Source: an uncultured Thalassospira sp. (lineage in GTDB: Bacteria > Pseudomonadota > Alphaproteobacteria > Rhodospirillales_A > Thalassospiraceae). From it: a DNA stretch of 24,806 nucleotides. Of the stretch, positions 7,863 through 16,941 are shown piece by piece. The position numbers were made by a program, and so were the translations under genes. Where the stretch lies: the NCBI GenBank assembly GCA_946885765.1, contig CAMPHD010000005.1, forward strand, positions 1 to 24,806. The letters are read 5' to 3'. The number at the start of each line of letters is the position of its first letter. Positions within the stretch are counted from its first letter, which is position 1. A model generated the notes under the pieces. It made no database searches. It was given only the letters and a program-made list of their open reading frames with translations, and was not told the DNA's origin.

Positions 7863-9041
7863 TCAGGCCGCTACAGCCTGATCACTGAGCTTCTCAAGGA
7901 ATTCGAGACATTCCTCGATCTGCGAAATTTCGATGAATTCGTTGGCCTTGTGGGCTTGTTTGATGCTGCCCGGACCGCAGATGATGGACGGGATGTTGCC
8001 CTGCTTTTCGAAAATCCCGCCTTCGGAGCCATAGGAAACCTTGCCCGATACTTCGGGGACGATGTTGCGGACCAACGCGAACGCCTCGGCATCGGTGGAG
8101 TCTCCCATGCCCGGATAGGAAAAGATTTCTTCCCACTCGAAACCGGTCTCGGCTTCCTTGGCTTTCATTTCGGCATCAAGGGTTGAAATGATTTTTTCTT
8201 TGATCCCGTCAAGCACAGCCTTGGCGTCATGTTCCGGCAGATGGCGAATTTCAAATGTGAATTCGCAGAAATCCGGGGTTACGTTGGTTGCCGTGCCTCC
8301 GCCGATAGTGGTTGTCAGCATGGTGCTGTGCGGAACTGTGAAATCGTTATCAAACGGACCGTTTTCTTCGAATTCGCGCGCAAGATCGGAAATCATTGCG
8401 ATGGCGCGTGCGGCATATTCGATGGCATTGACGTGGCGTGGTGCGAACGACGAATGTCCGGCTGTACCGGTAACCGATACCCGCATTGAAAACTTGCCTT
8501 TCTGCCCGTTGATCACCTTCATTTCAGTCGGTTCACCAATAACGGCAAGGCGTGGCGGGGTTTTGAGGGCCGCCAGATGGTCAACCATCGAGCCAACACC
8601 AAGACAACCGACCTCCTCGTCATAGGACAGGCAAAGATGGAACGGGATCGCCAGATCGCGTTTGACCAGTTCGGGCACCATCGCGAGCGCGCAGGCCGAA
8701 AAGCCCTTCATATCGGCAGAACCGCGACCAAACAGTTTGCCATCACGCTCTGTCAGTTCAAATGCTGGGCTGATCCAGCTTTTTTCAAGTGCGGGTACAA
8801 CATCGGTGTGCCCCGAAAGGGCAATACCGGGAACGTCTTTCGGACCAATGGTCGCCAGAAGGTTGGCTTTTTCACCCGTTTCGTCATGGAACAGGGTGCT
8901 TTCAATGCCATACTGCGCCAAATAGTCGCGAACGAAATGGATCAGGCCGAGATTCGAGTTCTTGCTGGTGGTGTCGAACGCCACAAGTTTGCCAAGCAGA
9001 TCAATGGCATTATGCAGACGGGACATGTTGGGTTTGCTCAT
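7863..9041 (-). CDS. argE: Acetylornithine deacetylase-type M20 zinc amidohydrolase
   Basis: ArgE hydrolyses N2-acetylornithine to ornithine and acetate; relatives in the M20 family cleave other N-acyl amino acids. At 392 residues it has the usual length. Metal and catalytic residues are visible: H78 and D80 (GHTDVVP), D110 (GRGSADMKG), the general base E142 with E143 (DEEVGCLG), E170 (GEPTEM) and H364 (QAHKANEF). H196 in TAGHSSFAP belongs to the dimerisation lid domain. There is a GAGAAG-like ribosome site before the start. It is the last gene of an apparent operon, 27 bases after tctA, so its substrate may be delivered by that transporter rather than made in the cell. The M20/ArgE call is strong; acetylornithine as the physiological substrate is uncertain because of this context. 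Confidence 0.88.
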   Translation of the reverse strand: MSKPNMSRLHNAIDLLGKLVAFDTTSKNSNLGLIHFVRDYLAQYGIESTLFHDETGEKANLLATIGPKDVPGIALSGHTDVVPALEKSWISPAFELTERDGKLFGRGSADMKGFSACALAMVPELVKRDLAIPFHLCLSYDEEVGCLGVGSMVDHLAALKTPPRLAVIGEPTEMKVINGQKGKFSMRVSVTGTAGHSSFAPRHVNAIEYAARAIAMISDLAREFEENGPFDNDFTVPHSTMLTTTIGGGTATNVTPDFCEFTFEIRHLPEHDAKAVLDGIKEKIISTLDAEMKAKEAETGFEWEEIFSYPGMGDSTDAEAFALVRNIVPEVSGKVSYGSEGGIFEKQGNIPSIICGPGSIKQAHKANEFIEISQIEECLEFLEKLSDQAVAA

Positions 9042-9068
9042 TTTTATCGCTTCTCGTTTCTCGGAATA

Positions 9069-10568
9069 TTAGGCTGAATGCGCGGTATTGCGGGATTTCT
9101 CGCGCCATTTCTGCCATTCGCGGCGAATGGTCAGTGCGATGAACAGAACGGTAAGGGCGAAGAACCCCCACGAAATCCACGACTGGAAAAAGACACCAAG
9201 ATCACCGCGTGAAATCGCAAGCGACCGGCGCATATTGTCTTCGAACATCGGTCCCAGAATGAACGCAATCAGGAACGGTGCCGCCGGGATATTCAGGATC
9301 ATCATCGCAAAACCGACGACGCCCATGACCAGAAGAACGCTGACGTCAAACGGGCTGGCACCAATGGAATAAATGCCGAACACGCACAGAACCAGAATGC
9401 AGGGCAAAAGCAGCGTCTGGGGAATGCGTGAAATTTTGGCAAAGGCCCCGGCGGTCAGTTTTCCGGCAACAAACAGGAATACGGAACTGAACAGGATGCC
9501 GATAAACAGCGAATAAACTTCGCCGATATTGTTCTGGAACAACAGCGGGCCGGGTGTCAGGCCATGGATCATGAACGCGCCAAGCATCACACCCGTGATC
9601 ACATCCCCCGGCACACCAAGTGCCAGAAGCGGGATCATGGTTGCACCACAACAACCGTTATTGGCGGATTCAGATGCCGCAACACCTTCAAGCTCGCCTT
9701 CACCGAACTTATCGCCGTTTTTCGATGTCCGTCGTGCTTCACTATAAGAAAAGAATGCGGCGGTCGACGGGCCGATCCCCGGAATGGCACCAAGAACCAC
9801 CCCGATAACGCTGCCGCGCAGGATCGATTTCAGGCTGCCGCGGAATTCTGACATGGTCAGGCGGGTATCGCCAAGCTTCATCGCCGCGTTGTTGTCCTCG
9901 GGCCGGAAGACGATCATCTTGATCAGTTCCGGCAAGGCAAACAGCCCGATCAGGACCGGGACGACACCAAGACCCGATTTCATGTCTTCGGTAACCGCAA
10001 AACGGAACGAGCCATAGATATCTTCGCCGACGGTCGCCAAAAGCAAACCGATGCAGGCTGAAATGATACCCAGCAATAGCGAACGACCGGAAATGCTTGC
10101 AACAATCGTCAGCGAGAACGCCATCAGCATGAAATATTCCGGCGGACCGACCCGAAGCGCAAACAACGCAAGCGGCATTGCCAGGAAGAACAGCGAGATG
10201 TTTGAAATGAAGTCGCCGATGCAGCTTGAAACCAGCGCCATATTCAGCGCCTTGCCACCTTTTCCCTGCTGGGCCAGCGGATAACCATCAAGAACCGTGC
10301 AGGCTGCGGATGCGGTACCCGGTGTTTTGATCAGGATCGCCGAAATCGATCCGCCATAGGTAGATCCCTTGTAAAGGGCTACCAGCAGCAAAATGCTGGT
10401 GACAGGCGGCAGATAAAAGGTGAATGGCAGGGCAAGGGTCACGGCCATTGTACCGGTCATACCCGGAATGGCACCGATGATCACACCACCCCAGATTCCC
10501 GCCGCCATGGCAATAAAGTTGGGCAGCGTTGCGACGGCTTCAAAGGCGTAAAGCAATTCATTCCACAT
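9069..10568 (-). CDS. tctA: Tripartite tricarboxylate transporter large permease TctA
   Basis: This is the large membrane subunit of a TTT-family secondary uptake system that works with a periplasmic binding protein. It has 499 residues, as usual for TctA, with about a dozen hydrophobic segments. The signature glycine-rich motif GAIPG occurs twice, at 32-36 (GAIPGMTGTMA) and 260-264 (GAIPGIGPSTAAF), reflecting the internal two-fold repeat of the fold. YKGSTYGGSISAILIKTPGT (67-85) and ASESANNGCCGATMIPLLAL, also typical, are present. tctB precedes it by 17 bases and argE follows. The substrate cannot be read from the sequence: the family transports citrate and other carboxylates, and the argE neighbour hints at an N-acylated amino acid or related carboxylate. 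Confidence 0.94.
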   Translation of the reverse strand: MWNELLYAFEAVATLPNFIAMAAGIWGGVIIGAIPGMTGTMAVTLALPFTFYLPPVTSILLLVALYKGSTYGGSISAILIKTPGTASAACTVLDGYPLAQQGKGGKALNMALVSSCIGDFISNISLFFLAMPLALFALRVGPPEYFMLMAFSLTIVASISGRSLLLGIISACIGLLLATVGEDIYGSFRFAVTEDMKSGLGVVPVLIGLFALPELIKMIVFRPEDNNAAMKLGDTRLTMSEFRGSLKSILRGSVIGVVLGAIPGIGPSTAAFFSYSEARRTSKNGDKFGEGELEGVAASESANNGCCGATMIPLLALGVPGDVITGVMLGAFMIHGLTPGPLLFQNNIGEVYSLFIGILFSSVFLFVAGKLTAGAFAKISRIPQTLLLPCILVLCVFGIYSIGASPFDVSVLLVMGVVGFAMMILNIPAAPFLIAFILGPMFEDNMRRSLAISRGDLGVFFQSWISWGFFALTVLFIALTIRREWQKWREKSRNTAHSA

Positions 10569-10585
10569 GAAGGGGCGCTTTCAAA

Positions 10586-11116
10586 TCAGATCAGGGTCAC
10601 GGAATCGGCGATATACGCCGAAAACAGATGGCCTTCGGGGAAAGGCGTATGGGTGACTTCGGTGAAAACAAGATAAAGCAGGATCGGGAAGATAAGGGAC
10701 AACCCGATCATCCAGATTTTGCGGCTGTAATTGCCGGTCATCAGGAACAGATAGGCCAGAAGCAAAATGGTCGCAGGGACAAAACCGATCAGCGGCATGC
10801 CATAGGAAAAAGCTGAAAATCCGATCAGGACGGCAACAAAGCGTGCAATCAGTTTTCGGTTGCGGTTCAAGGTCTGACAAATGGTCGTGACACGTTCACC
10901 GCTGGCGGCCCGCATTTTGGGAATGGCAAAAACAATGGCAAGGATGCCCATGGCAAGCCCAACGCCGGTAATCACGCGTGGCCACATATCAGGCGGCGGC
11001 GCAAAACCGGGAATGAAAGACGGAACCTTCACATAGATCGGGATCAGGACGAACAGGACAAAAGCAAAGAAGGCCGTTGTAACCAGTCCGGTATAGAAAT
11101 CGCGATTTGGGGTCAT
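10586..11116 (-). CDS. tctB: Tripartite tricarboxylate transporter small permease TctB
   Basis: This 176-residue, very hydrophobic protein has membrane segments near 8-28, 46-66, 90-105, 108-126 and 134-152, matching the size and layout of the small TctB subunit. TctB sequences are poorly conserved, so the call rests mainly on its position between tctC and tctA, with gaps of 37 and 17 bases. It is thought to assist or stabilise TctA in the inner membrane. Confidence 0.88.
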   Translation of the reverse strand: MTPNRDFYTGLVTTAFFAFVLFVLIPIYVKVPSFIPGFAPPPDMWPRVITGVGLAMGILAIVFAIPKMRAASGERVTTICQTLNRNRKLIARFVAVLIGFSAFSYGMPLIGFVPATILLLAYLFLMTGNYSRKIWMIGLSLIFPILLYLVFTEVTHTPFPEGHLFSAYIADSVTLI

Positions 11117-11153
11117 GGTTCCGTCTCACATTCAGAAAGTTAAGGGGTGCGGA

Positions 11154-12143
11154 TTACTGAATGTAACCGAATTTCTTGGCCATGCCGTTATAGAGCTCGT
11201 ACTGGCTCTTGACGAAGGCAGCCGCGTCCTGGTCACCAACGACTGAAACCGAACCGCGTTTCTTGGCGAGGTCAAGCCACTGTTCGTTGGTTGCAACATT
11301 CGACAGAATGTCTTTCCACTTTGTAACAACGTCTTCCGGCAGGTCTTTCGGGGCGAACAATGCGCTCCAGCCGTCAACCTGACCGGCCAGGTTATAACCG
11401 AGTTCCTTGGCGGTCGGGACGTCCGGAAGGGCGTCCATGCGCTTGGGCGAATAAACCATCAGCGCACGCATTTTTCCGGCTTCGATATGGGGCATCAAAG
11501 AACCGGCTGCGATGGCGAGGAAATCGACATGACCGCCAAGAAGGGCTGCGGCAAGGGCACTACCGCCTTTGTATGGCACGAGGGTGGAAGCAGACAGCGG
11601 ATCAAGGTCAGCATCGGCCAGAAGAGCCTGAACCGTGAAGCCGTCAATCGCGGTAGGGCCGGATGCGGCATAGGTTGTCGCACCATTGCTTTCCTTGATT
11701 TTGGCAAGCAGATCGTCGACGGTTTTGATGTCCGAGTTTGCGTTGACTGCAAGGATCATCGGGGTCGATTCAAGAATGCCGAGGAAAGTGTAATCGTCCC
11801 AGCCAACGGGGCTATCGGTATAAACAGCCGGATAAAGGGCCATGCCGACGCGCGACAGCAGCAGGGTATAGCCATCCGGCTTCTGTTCGGTGACGTAACG
11901 CGCACCGTTCATGCCGCCATTGCCGGTTTTGTTCACAACAACAACCGGCTGTTCGTCGGTATAATTGCGTGCGGTTTCAGCCAGTGCGCGACCGGCCAGA
12001 TCCGATGCACCACCCGCGCCATAAGGCACAACAAGGGTGATGGCTTTTTCCGGGTAGTCAGCGGCCTGTGCGGTCGAAACCAGTGTTGTTGTTGCAAGAA
12101 CTGCAGCCGCAAATGTCGCGGCCTTTTTGAGCTGTCGAAACAT
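11154..12143 (-). CDS. tctC: TctC/Bug-family periplasmic solute-binding protein
   Basis: This is the extracytoplasmic receptor of the TTT transporter. A clear Sec signal peptide (residues 1-27, ending in AQA before ADYPEK) precedes the mature domain. That domain opens with the Bug signature KAITLVVPYGAGGASD, where the two loops of the fold contact the carboxylate ligand, and also shows GYTLLLSRVG and the domain-2 stretch LVPYKGGSALAAALLGGHVD. Its 329 residues are typical. It is the first gene of the operon, with AGGGAG about 9 bases before the ATG, and is divergent from the LysR gene across a 153-base control region. Ligand identity is unknown. Confidence 0.93.
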   Translation of the reverse strand: MFRQLKKAATFAAAVLATTTLVSTAQAADYPEKAITLVVPYGAGGASDLAGRALAETARNYTDEQPVVVVNKTGNGGMNGARYVTEQKPDGYTLLLSRVGMALYPAVYTDSPVGWDDYTFLGILESTPMILAVNANSDIKTVDDLLAKIKESNGATTYAASGPTAIDGFTVQALLADADLDPLSASTLVPYKGGSALAAALLGGHVDFLAIAAGSLMPHIEAGKMRALMVYSPKRMDALPDVPTAKELGYNLAGQVDGWSALFAPKDLPEDVVTKWKDILSNVATNEQWLDLAKKRGSVSVVGDQDAAAFVKSQYELYNGMAKKFGYIQ

Positions 12144-12296
12144 TTTTCATGTCTCCCTGTTTGGTGGTGGCAGGATTGCCCGAGCTCGTCGGTTTTTTAT
12201 TTTGTATACATTCCATCGCAAACTATAACTCGTGACGCAAAAAATTAATTTCAGTATAACTAATTTACATACTGAAGATGCGATACGGATTGACTG
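12144..12296. promoter_or_regulatory. Divergent control region tctC / lysR
   Basis: This 153-base AT-rich gap between divergent genes must hold both promoters. The best regulatory signal is the inverted repeat at 12250-12276 (separate entry). On the minus strand TATACA, about 70 bases before tctC, is a possible -10 element, but no good -35 stands 16-18 bases before it. I therefore do not assign exact promoters. Confidence 0.5.
12250..12276. promoter_or_regulatory. Probable LysR-type operator (8-bp inverted repeat, 11-base spacer)
   Basis: TTCAGTAT (12250-12257) and ATACTGAA (12269-12276) are perfect reverse complements separated by 11 bases, the classic spacing of LysR-type regulator sites. 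The site ends 20 bases before the lysR start codon and about 106 bases upstream of tctC. That fits the usual arrangement in which the regulator represses its own gene and activates the divergent operon when inducer binds. The match is seen directly; the regulator-site pairing is inferred from position. Confidence 0.7.
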
Positions 12297-13202
12297 ATGA
12301 ATTTGCGAGAACTTGAAAGCTTCAACGCCTTTATGACCTATGGCTCTGTGACCAAGGCGGCACAGGCCATGAATATCAGTCAACCAATGGTCAGCCGTTT
12401 GCTGAACAGTTTTGAAAAGTCTGTCGGTTTTTCGCTGTTTAACCGTAAACGAAACCAGTTGTCGCCAACCACCGAGGCCCTGCAATTTCATACGACGGTT
12501 GTACGATCGTTAAATGCGTTGCACGAGATCGAAACGCAGGCCCGTGCCATCGCCAACGAACAGCTTGGCAGCATCCGGATTGCCGCACAACCGATCTATG
12601 TCGATACCTATCTTCTTGATGTTGTGGCAAAGTTCAAGCGTGCCCACCCCAACGTTTCGGTCAGTATTACCGATACCGGCCTTGAAGGCATGCTTGATAT
12701 GGTCACAACCCGGCAATGCGATCTGGGTATTGGCATCACGCTTGATCTTCAGGACCCGAATATGGAAGTCATGCCGCTGGCGCAATGCCGGGCGGTGTGC
12801 CTGATGCCGCGCGATCACCGGCTGGCCGGGTTTGAAACCATCGATATCGACCTTTTGCGTGGTGAAAGCTTTGTCGAACTTTCGATAGGATCGCCGCTCC
12901 GCACCAAGATTGACTACATTTTCCAGATCGCAGGCTGGCCGCGCAAAATCGCGGTTGAAGCCCGCACCATCCGAACCATTTCCCGATTGGTTGAACGCAA
13001 TGTTGGTATTGCGGTGATTGATCCCTTCGCAACCCTGCTGGTCGACGAGGAAAAGGTCGTCGCCCGTCCCCTGACTCCGGCAATCGAATGGGACGTTGCC
13101 CTGTTCCGGTCGTCGGGGGAACTTAGCGCGGTTGAACGCCGTTTTCTGTCATTTCTGCGGGCAGAATTGCCCGATCTGCGCAATGCGGGCTGCGTGCTGT
13201 AA
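12297..13202 (+). CDS. LysR-family transcriptional regulator, likely controls tctCBA-argE
   Basis: The 301-residue protein has an N-terminal winged helix-turn-helix (residues ~1-60: SVTKAAQAMNISQPMVSRLL, then LFNRKRNQLSPT). A linker helix and a two-lobed periplasmic-binding-protein-like effector domain (~90-295) follow. This is the normal LysR length. It is divergent from tctC, with a LysR-style operator in the shared gap, so it most likely senses the transported compound or a product of the amidohydrolase and switches the operon on. The effector is unknown. Its stop codon is one base away from the end of the convergent LysE gene. Confidence 0.9.
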   Translation: MNLRELESFNAFMTYGSVTKAAQAMNISQPMVSRLLNSFEKSVGFSLFNRKRNQLSPTTEALQFHTTVVRSLNALHEIETQARAIANEQLGSIRIAAQPIYVDTYLLDVVAKFKRAHPNVSVSITDTGLEGMLDMVTTRQCDLGIGITLDLQDPNMEVMPLAQCRAVCLMPRDHRLAGFETIDIDLLRGESFVELSIGSPLRTKIDYIFQIAGWPRKIAVEARTIRTISRLVERNVGIAVIDPFATLLVDEEKVVARPLTPAIEWDVALFRSSGELSAVERRFLSFLRAELPDLRNAGCVL

Positions 13203-13213
13203 CCTATGCACGC
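13192..13213. terminator. Small hairpin at lysR / lysE convergent ends
   Basis: GCGTGC (13192-13197) pairs with GCACGC (13208-13213) across a 10-base loop that contains both stop-codon neighbourhoods. There is no T-run on either strand. It may limit read-through between two convergent genes that are only one base apart, but the stem is short. Confidence 0.3.
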
Positions 13214-13836
13214 CGGTCAAAAGCAAGGCGTGCGGCCAGTGCCAGAAACACGCAACCGGTGAAAATCTGAAACGCGCGTGCCAGACGGGCCGAACGCGAC
13301 ATGAACTGACCAAGTTTTCCGGCAAACCCGCCCACCAGACAATTGATGATCGTGCCGCCGATATTCAGGATTACGCCAAGGATCAGAAACTGCGCCAGCA
13401 CCGATCCACGTGCCGGGTCGACGAATTGTGGAATGAAGGCGAGAACGAACACAATGATTTTGGGATTCAGCAGATTGACGACGATCGCGTCGCGCCAGGC
13501 TTTCATCGCGGTTGCCGGTGCGGTTTTGGCCGGTTTCAGAACGCCCCCGCGATCCCGGAAGGACTGGATCGCCAGCCACACCAGATAGCCAATCCCCGCC
13601 CAGCGCAGAATTTCCAGCGCGACTGGATGGGCGGCAACCACGGCAGCCAGTCCCAAGCCCGCCAGCAAGGTATGGATCATGGCGCCTGTTGCAATCCCGA
13701 AGCTGGCGGTCAAACCGGCACGCGGTCCGGACTTGATCCCCTGCCCCAGACAGAACAGCATGTCGTTGCCCGGCGTCATGTTCAGCGCCAGCGCGGTCGG
13801 AATGAAAATCAGCAGGGTTTCCACAGGGATCAGCAT
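13204..13836 (-). CDS. LysE/RhtB-family amino-acid exporter
   Basis: This 210-residue inner-membrane protein has about six hydrophobic segments and the family hallmarks. Near the N-terminus ALNMTPGNDMLF corresponds to the usual TPGP-type motif, here with N in place of P. At 121-138 NLLNPKIIVFVLAFIPQF is the classic RhtB/LysE stretch. Relatives export lysine, arginine, threonine or homoserine lactones; the substrate cannot be told from sequence. It follows the YgjP-type peptidase gene by 23 bases on the same strand and may be co-transcribed. It is not part of the tct operon, although the nearby arginine genes make a basic amino acid a reasonable guess. Confidence 0.88.
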   Translation of the reverse strand: MLIPVETLLIFIPTALALNMTPGNDMLFCLGQGIKSGPRAGLTASFGIATGAMIHTLLAGLGLAAVVAAHPVALEILRWAGIGYLVWLAIQSFRDRGGVLKPAKTAPATAMKAWRDAIVVNLLNPKIIVFVLAFIPQFVDPARGSVLAQFLILGVILNIGGTIINCLVGGFAGKLGQFMSRSARLARAFQIFTGCVFLALAARLAFDRRA

Positions 13837-13859
13837 ATCAGGGACTCCGGGTAGGGCGT

Positions 13860-14576
13860 TTAGCTACCTGCACCATATCGATGCAGGGCCGAACCGTTCT
13901 TTTTTAACCAGTGCTGCTGTTTTTTTGATGGGCCATAAAGGTCTTCGACCACTTTCCAGAACCGGGTGCTGTGGTTCAGTTCCTGAAGATGGGCGACTTC
14001 GTGGGCGACTACATAATCCAGCACATCTTCGGGGGCCAGAACGAGTCGCCAGCTAAAGGACAGATTGCCGTTGGAGGAGCAACTGCCCCAGCGTGTGCGC
14101 GTATCTTTCAGCGAAATGCGATTGACCTTCTTGCCGATCCGCTCGGCATAGGCATGCGCACGGGGGGCAATTTCAAGCTTTGCCTGCTTTTTCAGCCAGT
14201 CGGAAACCCGGCGATTGGTATGTTCCGGTAAACCCGAGACCCAGATGACACCTGCTTCGGCCCAAACGCCGCGCTTGGCATCGGGCACTGTACGGATTGC
14301 ATGTTCGTTGCCCATGAACGGCACCCATGCGCCCGGCACGAACTGTACGCGTTCGGGCAGGCGGCTCATATGGGCGGTGACCCAGTCACCATGCTGATAG
14401 AGCATCGATATCGCTGTTTTGCGCGATATCCCGTTCGGAACGACAATTTCAACACCGTCAAACGCCGGATCGATCCGCAATTTGAGTCGCGTCGCACGCG
14501 CACTGGGGCGCAAACGGACCGGCAGGGGGCCGATTTGCGGCAGATCGATCTCGGTTTCTTCGATATTTCGCAGCAT
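13860..14576 (-). CDS. YgjP/WLM-type zinc metallopeptidase (DUF45)
   Basis: The 238-residue protein has a C-terminal metallopeptidase module. [20 protein letters not shown] (159-178) is the DUF45 signature. [11 protein letters not shown] (192-202) gives the HExxH zinc site (H192, E193, H196) and a third ligand at H202, followed by STRFW. The N-terminal part (~15-150) is the family's usual beta-rich region. Related proteins (SprT-like, WLM) are thought to process DNA-protein or ubiquitin-like conjugates in eukaryotes; the bacterial role is not settled. It is divergent from argG and upstream of the exporter gene. Confidence 0.87.
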   Translation of the reverse strand: MLRNIEETEIDLPQIGPLPVRLRPSARATRLKLRIDPAFDGVEIVVPNGISRKTAISMLYQHGDWVTAHMSRLPERVQFVPGAWVPFMGNEHAIRTVPDAKRGVWAEAGVIWVSGLPEHTNRRVSDWLKKQAKLEIAPRAHAYAERIGKKVNRISLKDTRTRWGSCSSNGNLSFSWRLVLAPEDVLDYVVAHEVAHLQELNHSTRFWKVVEDLYGPSKKQQHWLKKNGSALHRYGAGS

Positions 14577-14654
14577 TCAGGGTGAATTTTTCCAAAAGCG
14601 GGGTGGAATTTTCGTACTTTTTGCGCCTTTTTGGCTTGAAGGCCATCTTGCCCC

Positions 14655-14682
14655 TTGCCCGGCACTAGTGTTTTCCTATACT
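14655..14682 (+). promoter_or_regulatory. Putative sigma-70 promoter of argG
   Basis: TTGCCC (14655-14660, -35) and TATACT (14677-14682, -10) are separated by 16 bases and lie 114 bases before the argG start codon. The match is good, especially at -10. It implies a leader of about 105 bases, in which I see no convincing leader peptide or riboswitch. Confidence 0.55.
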
Positions 14683-14796
14683 CCGCGCTCAAGGTCTAGG
14701 GGACTTTTGCAATGCATTTGTTGCAGCCCCGCAAGGGACGTTGGCCTGCATGTGCCGCGCCCCGGTTTACATCGGAAGAAGAAAGGCGTCACTCCA

Positions 14797-16017
14797 ATGA
14801 GCGATCAGGTCAAAAAGGTGGTGCTTGCCTACTCAGGCGGGCTTGATACCTCCATCATCCTGAAATGGCTGCGCGAAGAATATAATTGCGAAGTCGTGAC
14901 TTTCACCGCCGATCTCGGCCAGGGCGAGGAACTTGAACCTGCCCGCAAGAAAGCCGAGATGTTTGGCGTCAAACAGATATTCATCGAAGATCTGCGCGAA
15001 GAATTCGTCCGCGACTATGTCTTCCCGATGTTCCGCGCGAACGCCCTTTATGAAGGTGTGTATCTGCTCGGCACTTCGATCGCGCGTCCGCTGATTGCCA
15101 AACGCCAGATCGAAATCGCCGAAGAAGTCGGTGCAGATGCCGTGTCCCACGGTGCGACCGGCAAGGGTAACGATCAGGTCCGTTTCGAGCTCGGTTATTA
15201 TGCGCTTAAGCCGAACGTAAAGGTCATTGCACCGTGGCGTGAATGGAAACTGAATTCGCGTACCGCACTTCTGAACTTTGCGCGCGAACATCAGATTCCG
15301 ATCTCGGCTGATAAACTCGGCGGGGACGAACCCCCCTATTCAACGGATGCCAACCTTCTGCACATTTCCTATGAAGGCAAGGCGCTGGAAGATCCGTGGG
15401 TCAAGCCGAACGAGAAAATGTTCGAGCGCACCGTATCCCCGCAGGATGCACCCGACGCGATCACCACGATTGAAATCGAGTTCGAACAGGGTAACCCGGT
15501 TGCCGTCAATGGCGAACGTATGAGCCCCGCGACTCTGCTGACCAAGCTGAATGAAGTTGCCGGCAAAAACGGCATCGGTCGTCTTGATCTGGTCGAAAAC
15601 CGTTATGTAGGCATGAAGTCGCGCGGCGTTTATGAAACCCCGGGCGGTACCATCCTGTCGGTGGCGCACCGCGCGATGGAAAGCATCACGCTTGACCGTA
15701 ACGCCGGTCACCTCAAGGACGAGTTGATGCCGCGTTACGCCGAGATGATCTATAACGGTTACTGGTGGTCGCCGGAACGTCAGGCCCTGCAGCGTCTGAT
15801 CGACGAAACCCAGAAAACCGTCAACGGCATTGTTCGCCTTGACCTTTACAAAGGCAACGTTACCGTCACTGGCCGCAAGTCGCCGAACTCGATCTATTCC
15901 GAAGAACACGTCACCTTCGAAGCAGATACCGTTTACAATCAGCGCGACGCAGAAGGCTTCATCAAACTGAACGCCCTTCGCCTGCGTCTTGGTTTTGACC
16001 GCGACGGCGTGAAGTAA
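14797..16017 (+). CDS. argG: Argininosuccinate synthase
   Basis: ArgG condenses citrulline and aspartate with ATP to argininosuccinate, the penultimate step of arginine synthesis, in the cytoplasm. The 406-residue length is standard. The N-type ATP pyrophosphatase P-loop AYSGGLDTS lies at 11-19, and [41 protein letters not shown] and [16 protein letters not shown] are all family signatures. The frame is open for 126 codons upstream, but that extension is unlike ArgG, crosses the promoter and has no ribosome site. The ATG at 14797 has GAAAGG about 10 bases before it. Expression is probably from its own promoter (14655-14682), ending at the strong terminator just downstream. Confidence 0.97.
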   Translation: MSDQVKKVVLAYSGGLDTSIILKWLREEYNCEVVTFTADLGQGEELEPARKKAEMFGVKQIFIEDLREEFVRDYVFPMFRANALYEGVYLLGTSIARPLIAKRQIEIAEEVGADAVSHGATGKGNDQVRFELGYYALKPNVKVIAPWREWKLNSRTALLNFAREHQIPISADKLGGDEPPYSTDANLLHISYEGKALEDPWVKPNEKMFERTVSPQDAPDAITTIEIEFEQGNPVAVNGERMSPATLLTKLNEVAGKNGIGRLDLVENRYVGMKSRGVYETPGGTILSVAHRAMESITLDRNAGHLKDELMPRYAEMIYNGYWWSPERQALQRLIDETQKTVNGIVRLDLYKGNVTVTGRKSPNSIYSEEHVTFEADTVYNQRDAEGFIKLNALRLRLGFDRDGVK

Positions 16018-16041
16018 GTTTCACTATTGCGATCTGTTACG

Positions 16042-16077
16042 AAACGAGGGGTGATCATCACCCCTCGTTTTTGTTTT
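16042..16077 (+). terminator. Strong rho-independent terminator after argG
   Basis: A perfect 14-bp inverted repeat (16042-16055 with 16057-16070, one central base) contains the core CGAGGGGTGA and is followed by TT G TTTT. It starts 25 bases after the argG stop. The stem begins with AAA and ends with TTT, so it could also work on the minus strand. It isolates argG from truA. Confidence 0.93.
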
Positions 16078-16099
16078 GAAGCTTGGTTATAAGCACCCG

Positions 16100-16846
16100 A
16101 TGCAGCGCTATAAATGTACCGTAGAATATAACGGACGCCCCTATCACGGGTGGCAGTTCCAGGACGAGGTGATCTCGGTCCAGCAGGTTTTTGAAACCGC
16201 GCTGGAAAAGTTCATCGGTGAATTTGTGCGCGTATATGTATCTGGTCGGACCGATGCCGGGGTGCATGCCTTTGGACAGGTGGTGCATTTTGATCTGCCG
16301 CGCACCTATCTCGCGGATGCCGTGATGAATGCGATCAATCATCACCTCAAACCCGATCCGGTAGCGATTGTCGACTGCGTGGAGGTCGATGAAAATTTCC
16401 ACGCCCGGTTTTCGTCAAAGAAGCGATATTACATGTATCGCATCATCAATCGTCGTGCGCCGCTGACGATTGATGCCGGTCTTGCATGGGGTATTTTCAA
16501 GCCGCTTGATATCGAAGCGATGAATGAGGCTGCGTCCTATCTGATCGGAACGCATGATTTCACCACTTTCCGCGCGAGTGAATGTCAGGCCAAAAGCCCG
16601 GTGAAGACACTGGAAAAGCTTGTTGTGATCCGGGGTGAACACGATCCGCTCGATATTCGTGTTTACACCGAAAGCCGGTCCTTCCTGCATCATCAGGTGC
16701 GTAATATGGTCGGTACTCTTGTTCTGGTCGGCAAAGGAAACTGGCAGCCGATTGACGTCAAAACTGCACTCGAAGCCTGCGACCGTACGGCAGGCGGACC
16801 AACGGCCCCGGCCGACGGGCTTTACTTCGTCAAGGTCGATTACTGA
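16100..16846 (+). CDS. truA: tRNA pseudouridine(38-40) synthase TruA
   Basis: TruA isomerises uridines 38, 39 and 40 in the anticodon stem-loop of tRNAs. The 248-residue protein shows the family opening YKCTVEYNGRPYHGWQFQ. The catalytic motif SGRTDAGVHAFGQVVHF carries the nucleophile D52. The C-terminal RSFLHHQVRNMVG stretch lines the tRNA-binding cleft. An alternative TTG at 16076 lies inside the argG terminator, so the ATG at 16100 is chosen, although its ribosome site is weak. No promoter was located; with the terminator in front, it must have its own start point or depend on read-through. Confidence 0.95.
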   Translation: MQRYKCTVEYNGRPYHGWQFQDEVISVQQVFETALEKFIGEFVRVYVSGRTDAGVHAFGQVVHFDLPRTYLADAVMNAINHHLKPDPVAIVDCVEVDENFHARFSSKKRYYMYRIINRRAPLTIDAGLAWGIFKPLDIEAMNEAASYLIGTHDFTTFRASECQAKSPVKTLEKLVVIRGEHDPLDIRVYTESRSFLHHQVRNMVGTLVLVGKGNWQPIDVKTALEACDRTAGGPTAPADGLYFVKVDY

Positions 16847-16941
16847 ACTTGATCTTGTCGGGCGGCGCGTGATTTCTGATGGCTTTGATCATTTTTTGCA
16901 CAAATGTTCAGTCGTTTTAATTTTACGTTCTTGAACTGCAT

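Noticed and set aside
7627..7881. 84-codon plus-strand frame between the PBP and argE genes
   Set aside because: It crosses the argE operon terminator and the end of argE and has no family resemblance.
14419..14796. Upstream extension of argG
   Set aside because: It overlaps the divergent metallopeptidase gene and the predicted promoter; ArgG homology starts at [15 protein letters not shown].
16076..16099. TTG start for truA
   Set aside because: It lies inside the T-tract of the argG terminator; the ATG at 16100 gives the standard TruA N-terminus.
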